From NCBI RefSeq assembly GCF_002288925.2, contig NW_022098058.1, forward strand, positions 1,808,021 through 1,872,020: a DNA stretch of 64,000 nucleotides. Direction: 5' to 3'. The number at the start of each line of letters is the position of its first letter. Position 1 is the first letter of the stretch. This document shows, piece after piece, positions 59,301-64,000 of the stretch. The DNA comes from Delphinapterus leucas (taxonomy: Eukaryota; Chordata; Mammalia; Artiodactyla; Monodontidae). The notes below the pieces were generated by a model. It was given only the letters and a program-made list of their open reading frames with translations. It had not been told where the DNA came from and did not search any database. Position numbers and translations under genes: made by a program.

Positions 59301-60276
59301 GGGAGGTCCTTATCCAGGGGGAGGGCAGGCAAACCCCTCCTTCAGGCAGCTGCAGGCCCTGGCCCACCTGCACTGCCACCCAGCCCTCATGAGGCTGCAC
59401 TGGGACCCGAACCCCACCTCTGACCCCCAGGGTGGCTTTTGGTGACCTCACACCTCCCAGGGTAGAAAGGAAATCGGACTTGGTGTCATATCATTCTGTG
59501 CCCACCGAGCCTCTTTCTTCATCTGCCCTTGCCCCGCCCGAGGGCTCTTGTAGGCCGTGGGGGTGATGAGACGAAGGACAATCACAGTGGTGACGATAGT
59601 GACCACTTCCACAGTTCCTGTGTGTCACACGCTGTTCCAGGCATATTGCATGTATTAACTTATTTCACCCCTAAAACAAATCCAGTGCTGTAGCTATTGT
59701 TCTCATCCCCATCTTGCATAGTGGAAGCAGGGACGCAGAGACATGAAAAAACTTGTCCAGGGCCCCATGGCAAGCAGGTGGCAGAGCTGAGCGTCACATC
59801 CAGGCACTCTGGCTCTGCAGTGGGGCTAGTACACATGCTCTGACCCAACTCTCCCACGTGGCCTTGGGCAAACCTCTTCACCTCTCTGCGCCTCAGTTTC
59901 CCATCTAGGAAGACAGGGATAATAAATGCCCGTCTTGGAGTTGTTCTCAGCAGTAAATGACACTGTGTGCTGGTGTGCCAGGCAGGCGTGTGGCAGTGAT
60001 GATCAGGTGTGTGGGAGGCTCCGGGAACGGGGGATGAGTGACGGGCACTTCTCTTGCCCAGAGTCAGCAGGCTTCTTCTCGGAGATGACAGAGGACGAGC
60101 TGGTGGTGCTGCAGCAGATGTTCTTCGGTGTCGTCATCTGTGCGCTGGCTACGCTGGCCGCCAAGGGTGACTTGGTCTTCACCGCCATCTTCATTGGGGC
60201 TGTGGCAGCCATGACCGGCTACTGGTTGTCAGAGCGCAGTGACCGTGTGCTGGAGGGCTTCATCAAGGGCAGATAA
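53315..60276 (+). CDS. CRELD1: CRELD1, cysteine-rich with EGF-like domains 1, 10 coding exons, 420 aa
   Basis: Exons: 53315-53488, 53725-53807, 56141-56251, 56553-56644, 57297-57473, 57558-57653, 58551-58634, 58834-58929, 59132-59266, 60062-60276. They sum to 1263 nt, 420 aa plus stop, as in human. A signal peptide (LLWGLSLFLGLPGPVWVQ) is followed by a CHTC CxxC motif at residues 46-49. Next come a conserved WWFHK-containing domain, an EGF/laminin-like module (CGGYGQCEG...CDCQAGYGG), furin-like Cys repeats and calcium-binding EGF modules (DIDECG, DVDECE). Two C-terminal membrane helices follow (VVLQQMFFGVVICALATLAA and LVFTAIFIGAVAAMTGYWL). Known: ER-associated membrane protein tied to calcineurin/NFAT signalling and heart-septum defects; its CxxC suggests disulfide-isomerase-like activity. 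A 5'UTR splice acceptor precedes the ATG (exon starts 53296). All Cys-rich modules look intact. Confidence 0.97.
55165..55835 (-). mobile_element. Old antisense LINE-1 in CRELD1 intron
   Basis: TTTTTTTATTGTGGTAGAATG, AATCATACAATATGACC, TTAGCATAATGTTTTCAAGG and GGACATTTGGGTTGTTTC are antisense LINE-1 3' landmarks. It lies between the exons ending 53807 and starting 56141. Confidence 0.75.
59590..59935. mobile_element. MIR-type fragments in CRELD1 last intron
   Basis: TTATTTCACCCCTAAAACAA...GGCAGAGCTGAGCGTCACAT and TCTGCGCCTCAGTTTCCCAT are MIR-like stretches. Confidence 0.5.
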
Positions 60277-60693
60277 TCCCTGCCACACCTGCAGCATCTC
60301 CTCCTGCCCAGGCTGCCCCCAAGATCGGGACTCTCCCACCTGGACACTTGAGGCACTTGCTTTATTTTTGAGTGCGGTAAGCACCCTCTACCCACCTTAT
60401 GGAGCAGCGCAGACACCTGGGCCTGGGCAGGTGAGGCCCTTGGGTGCAAAAGTAGCCCTATAGGTGGGTGCCATGAGATCTTGGCCTTGGGGCACTGGTC
60501 AGGCTTCACAGTGTTGTGAATTTTTTAAAAAAGTGTCTCCTCGTTGCGGCTGCTCGTGAGCTTTGGCCCCTGCCCAGGATGTGGGGGGAGGGTGTCCCTT
60601 CACAACCCCCTCCTGCCAGCTGCATGCTGTCAGCTCCTGTTCTGTCCTCACCCCCTTGCCCCTCAGCCACTGATTTATTTATTCATCTCAGGA

Positions 60694-60699
60694 AATAAA
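60694..60699 (+). promoter_or_regulatory. CRELD1: CRELD1 polyadenylation signal
   Basis: AATAAA in GGAAATAAAG, 418 nt past the CRELD1 stop, giving an mRNA end near 60718. Confidence 0.8.
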
Positions 60700-60964
60700 G
60701 TAAGGTCTTGGAAAATGGAGCAGCTTGTCTTACTACCTGCCCCCACCCACCATGGGTTGGCCTAAGCTACTGAGAGCCCCTCCACCCTTGGGGAAGTTTC
60801 CTAAAACCCTGGGAAACTGAGGGTATCCTGATGGAGGAGCAGTAGAAGGAGGACAAAGGAGAGGGCTGGCCCTGAAGTAGTGTTAAGAGAAGGGAGATGG
60901 GATGGAGGAACAAGGCTTAGGAGTGGAACTTTCTCAGTTCAGTACCAGCTATCATTTGCCAAAG

Positions 60965-61140
60965 GACCCTGACAAATGACTTTCATCTCTGAACTTCACT
61001 CTTCTCATCTATAAAATGGGCATGATAACGCTTCTCACTCAGGCTTAATGTGAGAATTAAGGTGATGGACGTGAAAAGCTGAAGACAGCGTACAGCAGAC
61101 AGATGTTCCATGAAATATTGATAGCCATTATTTCTAAAGT
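60965..61140 (+). mobile_element. MIR SINE between CRELD1 and PRRT3
   Basis: CTTCTCATCTATAAAATGGG and GTGAGAATTAAGGTGATGG match MIR. It occupies much of the spacer between the two converging genes. Confidence 0.6.
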
Positions 61141-61279
61141 CTCCAAGGGTTGAGGGCCCTTTCCTTTGGAAGTCCTCCCCTCCGCAATAAACACAGCACT
61201 TGAAATCACTGGGGGTGGGCATATCCTCTAAACAGGATCCTGGCATGGCCGGAGGGAGGCTTGAGCCAAGTCCTAAGGG

Positions 61280-61285
61280 TTTATT
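61280..61285 (-). promoter_or_regulatory. PRRT3: PRRT3 polyadenylation signal
   Basis: Plus-strand TTTATT equals AATAAA on the minus strand, about 360 nt past the PRRT3 stop. Confidence 0.65.
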
Positions 61286-61641
61286 TCTTTGGCACAAAGA
61301 GGACAGTCTGGACAGTCGAGCCTCATCTTCACACTGGAGAGTCTGGATGGGATGTTAGGGCACCTGGACCCTGTTCCCCATTCCCAAATACGTGCATGTC
61401 CACCCTGTATTCCGCATAAGTCATGGCCTCTGTGCAAAATACCCGCTGAAAAATAGAGATATTTTAAAAAACAAAAATCTGGGGGTGGGGGTGGGTCCGT
61501 GTCCGGCTGTCTCCGGAGGCTGCAGTCAGTTGGGGCCCAGGAATACTCCCGGAATGTTTTTCAAATGCTCAGCATCCCAGAAGGTCATGCCGCGGTAGGG
61601 CCATCGAGGGCGGGGCCCTGGTTCTGAGTTTCTGGACCCCC

Positions 61642-63401
61642 TCAGAGCTCGATGGTGTCACTGGAGGCGCTGCGGGAGTCTCCGGGCTTGCATTGAGGCT
61701 GGATCCCATTCTGGGGCTCCCCGGGCCTGGCGGGACCCGGGGCAGGAGCTGGGGCAGACAGTAGCTGCACCGTGCTGGGCAGCTCATCCAGGGGCAGACT
61801 GTCCATCGACGACAGCCCGTGGCGCCAGGGGTTCCAGCTGATCTTGAGCGAGCCCCGTGAGAAGCTGTCCGCGGAGCTGCCGGAAGCCGCCCCTTCAGGC
61901 TCGTCCGCTACATGTGGTGGGACCGGGCCGCGCACGCGCACGTCGCTGAGCGACCGGCTGCGGCCGCGGAGAAGCGAAGAACCTGCGCCGTCTAGCTCGG
62001 CGTCGGGGTGGCTGCCCCGGCGCGGCCGCAGCGCGCCCCCGGGCGGCGGGGAGGCCAGGCCACGGAGGCCGCAGCGCCGGAAGATGCTGTCTCGCACCAA
62101 GTGCTCTCGGAAGAGCGCGGCGTCGATGCTGCGGCTCAGGTTGATGGGTGACGGCGGCCGCAGGTCCAGCTCGCTCATCGATGGTGCCGGCCCCATGCTG
62201 CTGCGGGACAGTCCCGGGCCACCCAGGGGACCGCGGCCCAGCGACGCAGCCGAACCCCAGGCGCCTGAACTGGGCGTGGCTGGAGGCCCACCCTCCGCTG
62301 GGTTGCGGATGAGGCTCTTGCTAATGTCCAGGGTACCTGCGCCGACGCTGCTGGGCCCCGCGTAGCAGTTGTTGGGCCTCTCGGGCACCTCGCTCTTGCC
62401 GGAGGGCGCAGGGCACGCCAGGCGCAGCAGCTTAGCCCAGCAGGCGTGCTCTGTGGGCGGCCTGGGCCGCGCGGCGGCCAGAGCGGCCAGCGCCAGGGTG
62501 AGCGCCCACGTCAGCTCCAGCAGGCGCAGCCAGAAGTGGACGCCCCACCAGGCCCACGAGAAGTGGCCCACCCGGCCGGGGCCCGGGTACAGCCAGAGCG
62601 CGGCCGCCAGCTGCAAGCCACTGGCCAGCAGCCCCAGCGCGCCCGCCACGGCCAGCAGCCTCGGGCCCGGGCTGGCATCCCAGCCCCTCGGCCCGTCCAG
62701 CAGGCGGCGACGGCACAGGCAGAGCGTGCCCAGAGCCACGGACGCGCCCCAGGCGCACGATAAGCCCTGAGCCAGGAGGTTGAGTGCAGGCCTTGCCGAC
62801 AGCAGGTCTGTGGCGAGCAGCCCCAAGCCGTGCGCCAACGCCAGCGCTCCCAGGAGGAGAGGGTTCTGCAGCTGCTGTGGCAGCCCCGCGCCCAGGCCGA
62901 GCAGGGTCAGGGCCGCCAGCGCGGTGAGTAGCAAGGGAAAGGGCAGATTGTAGAGCACCAGGCCGGCGCGTAAACCCAGTCGTGCCTGCGAGCCATAGGG
63001 GTCGGTGAGCATGTAGGCGGACCGCAGCCCCGCCGCCACCAGCACCAGCACCGCCGCCACCAGTGCCAACCGGGGCCCCGCAGGGGCGGCTGCCAGCGAG
63101 GCCAGTGCCAACAACGCAGGCAGCAGGAAGAGCACCCCGACCCCGTAGACGTGCAGCTCCCAGGAAAAGCTCAGCACCCGCCGCAGGGGACCCCAGCGCA
63201 GGGGGGGTGAGGTGGCGTTGGCCGGGGGGCTGGAGGCTGGGACTGATGCCACGGAGCTGGCGGAGGGCTCCGGAGGGGGTGGCTGGCCCAGGGCACGCTG
63301 CGTGGTGACCCGAATGAGGCCCCGGCGTGACGTCGAGGGGGCCTGGACAGGGGGCGCTGGGGGATGGCTTTGGGGGCGCCCCGGCCACTCCTCAGCTTCA
63401 T
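61642..63401 (-). CDS. PRRT3: PRRT3, proline-rich transmembrane protein 3, terminal exon (partial gene)
   Basis: One long minus-strand exon: acceptor TTATTGTTGCAG before 63401, then two bases completing a codon, then 585 codons and a stop at 61644-61642. It encodes the C-terminal part of PRRT3; the human protein is about 980 aa, so roughly 400 residues lie beyond the window. Visible parts are a Pro-rich segment, then about seven hydrophobic helices (from HVYGVGVLFLLPALLALASL to LELTWALTLALAALAAARP). A long Ser/Pro/Gly-rich cytoplasmic-type tail follows with basic RGRSRSLSDVRVRG and a C-terminal SASSDTIEL. The exon is very GC-rich (CpG-dense). Function is not established. The reading frame continues upstream of 63401 for about 20 codons, but the sequence there is A/T-rich intron, so the splice acceptor is preferred. 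Confidence 0.92.
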
Positions 63402-63469
63402 CTGCAACAATAACAATATTAAAATAGCCCTTTGAAAAGTACTTTTGATTTTCCATCATCCTCCGGTGT

Positions 63470-63605
63470 GGTGAGCAAGTTACTTAACTTTTCTAAGCAC
63501 ATCTGTAAAACGGGGATGGTAACAGCACCCCTCCTCACTGGGTTGTGGTGAGGATTAAATGTTTAGCACAGTCCCCAACACCCAATAAGTGTTAAATGGA
63601 TGTGA
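63470..63605 (+). mobile_element. MIR SINE in PRRT3 intron
   Basis: ACATCTGTAAAACGGGGATG and GGTTGTGGTGAGGATTAAAT match MIR. It starts about 70 bp upstream of the PRRT3 terminal exon. Confidence 0.65.
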
Positions 63606-64000
63606 CCTATCATTTTTATTAACATTCCAGCAGCTCTCAACGGGGACTACATATTAGAATCACCTGGAGATCAACTCCGTCAGAATTCCTTGTGCTGGGG
63701 CCTGGGCATTGGAGTTTTTTAAAAGCTCCTCTGGCGAACTGTGGGAGTTGGAGAATCACTGCACTAAATATACCCGTGTATACTTAAGAGTTTATATTTA
63801 AGAATTTCCAAGCCCCCAAAGTGCAAATGACTTCTCCCAGAGTACCCAGTGAGTAGTAGTTTATTATCCTAAGTTGTTTGAAGTGGTTGGCCATTTCCTT
63901 TAAGGAGGTGTTTGTCCCCATTCGCTCCCCACCCCTCGCATATGTACCTCACACAAGTTCTTAGGTATTAGAGTACCCGATCTCCCCAACCCCTGAGCCA

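Noticed and set aside
62432..63388. 318-codon minus-strand open frame across PRRT3
   Set aside because: It overlaps the true PRRT3 frame on the same strand in another phase; high GC removes stops. Composition is Gly/Ala/Pro/Arg, with no recognisable domain.

Overview
This window is nuclear DNA from a mammal, most probably a cetacean (whale or dolphin). Vertebrate genes with GT-AG introns are embedded in interspersed repeats. I count 22 copies of the tRNA-derived CHR-type SINE, with the head 'ACTTCCCTGGTGG' and the tail motif 'CGCAACGAAGAGTAGCCCC', several with clear target-site duplications. I see no ruminant Bov-tA/BovB signature and no pig PRE1, which points to a whale. Two copies belong to a short, A-tailed, young-looking subfamily.

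The gene order matches the mammalian block known in human at 3p25.3: CIDEC (minus, 4.4-12.4 kb), JAGN1 (plus, 18.5-21.3 kb), IL17RE (plus, 27.7-38.8 kb), IL17RC (plus, 39.9-52.5 kb), CRELD1 (plus, 52.7-60.7 kb) and PRRT3 (minus, 3' part only, 61.3-63.4 kb and on beyond the window). I rebuilt every coding exon by hand from splice sites and reading phase. CIDEC (238 aa), JAGN1 (183 aa), IL17RE (667 aa), IL17RC (713 aa) and CRELD1 (420 aa) are all open from start to stop. No inactivating lesion was seen.

Layout: 1-4.4 kb is repeat-rich DNA downstream of CIDEC, including a LINE-1 split by a young SINE. From 4.4 to 12.4 kb is CIDEC, and 12.4-18.2 kb is non-coding. A CpG-rich JAGN1 promoter lies at 18.25-18.55 kb. 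From 21.3 to 27.7 kb there are SINEs plus unassigned DNA that probably holds the IL17RE promoter. IL17RE, IL17RC and CRELD1 then run head-to-tail with very short spacers: about 1 kb between the first two and about 0.2 kb between the last two. CRELD1 and PRRT3 converge tail-to-tail about 0.57 kb apart.

Functionally, IL17RE and IL17RC are paralogous IL-17 family receptor subunits (epithelial/mucosal immunity) ending in single-exon SEFIR domains. CIDEC is the lipid-droplet fusion protein of adipocytes. JAGN1 and CRELD1 are ER membrane proteins. PRRT3 is a poorly characterised multi-pass protein. I found no exotic or undescribed gene system. The notable points are a stop codon fused to a poly(A) signal, a GC-AG intron, a 16-nt microexon, an inverted SINE pair inside IL17RC, nested transposons, and a diverged intronic duplication in IL17RE.
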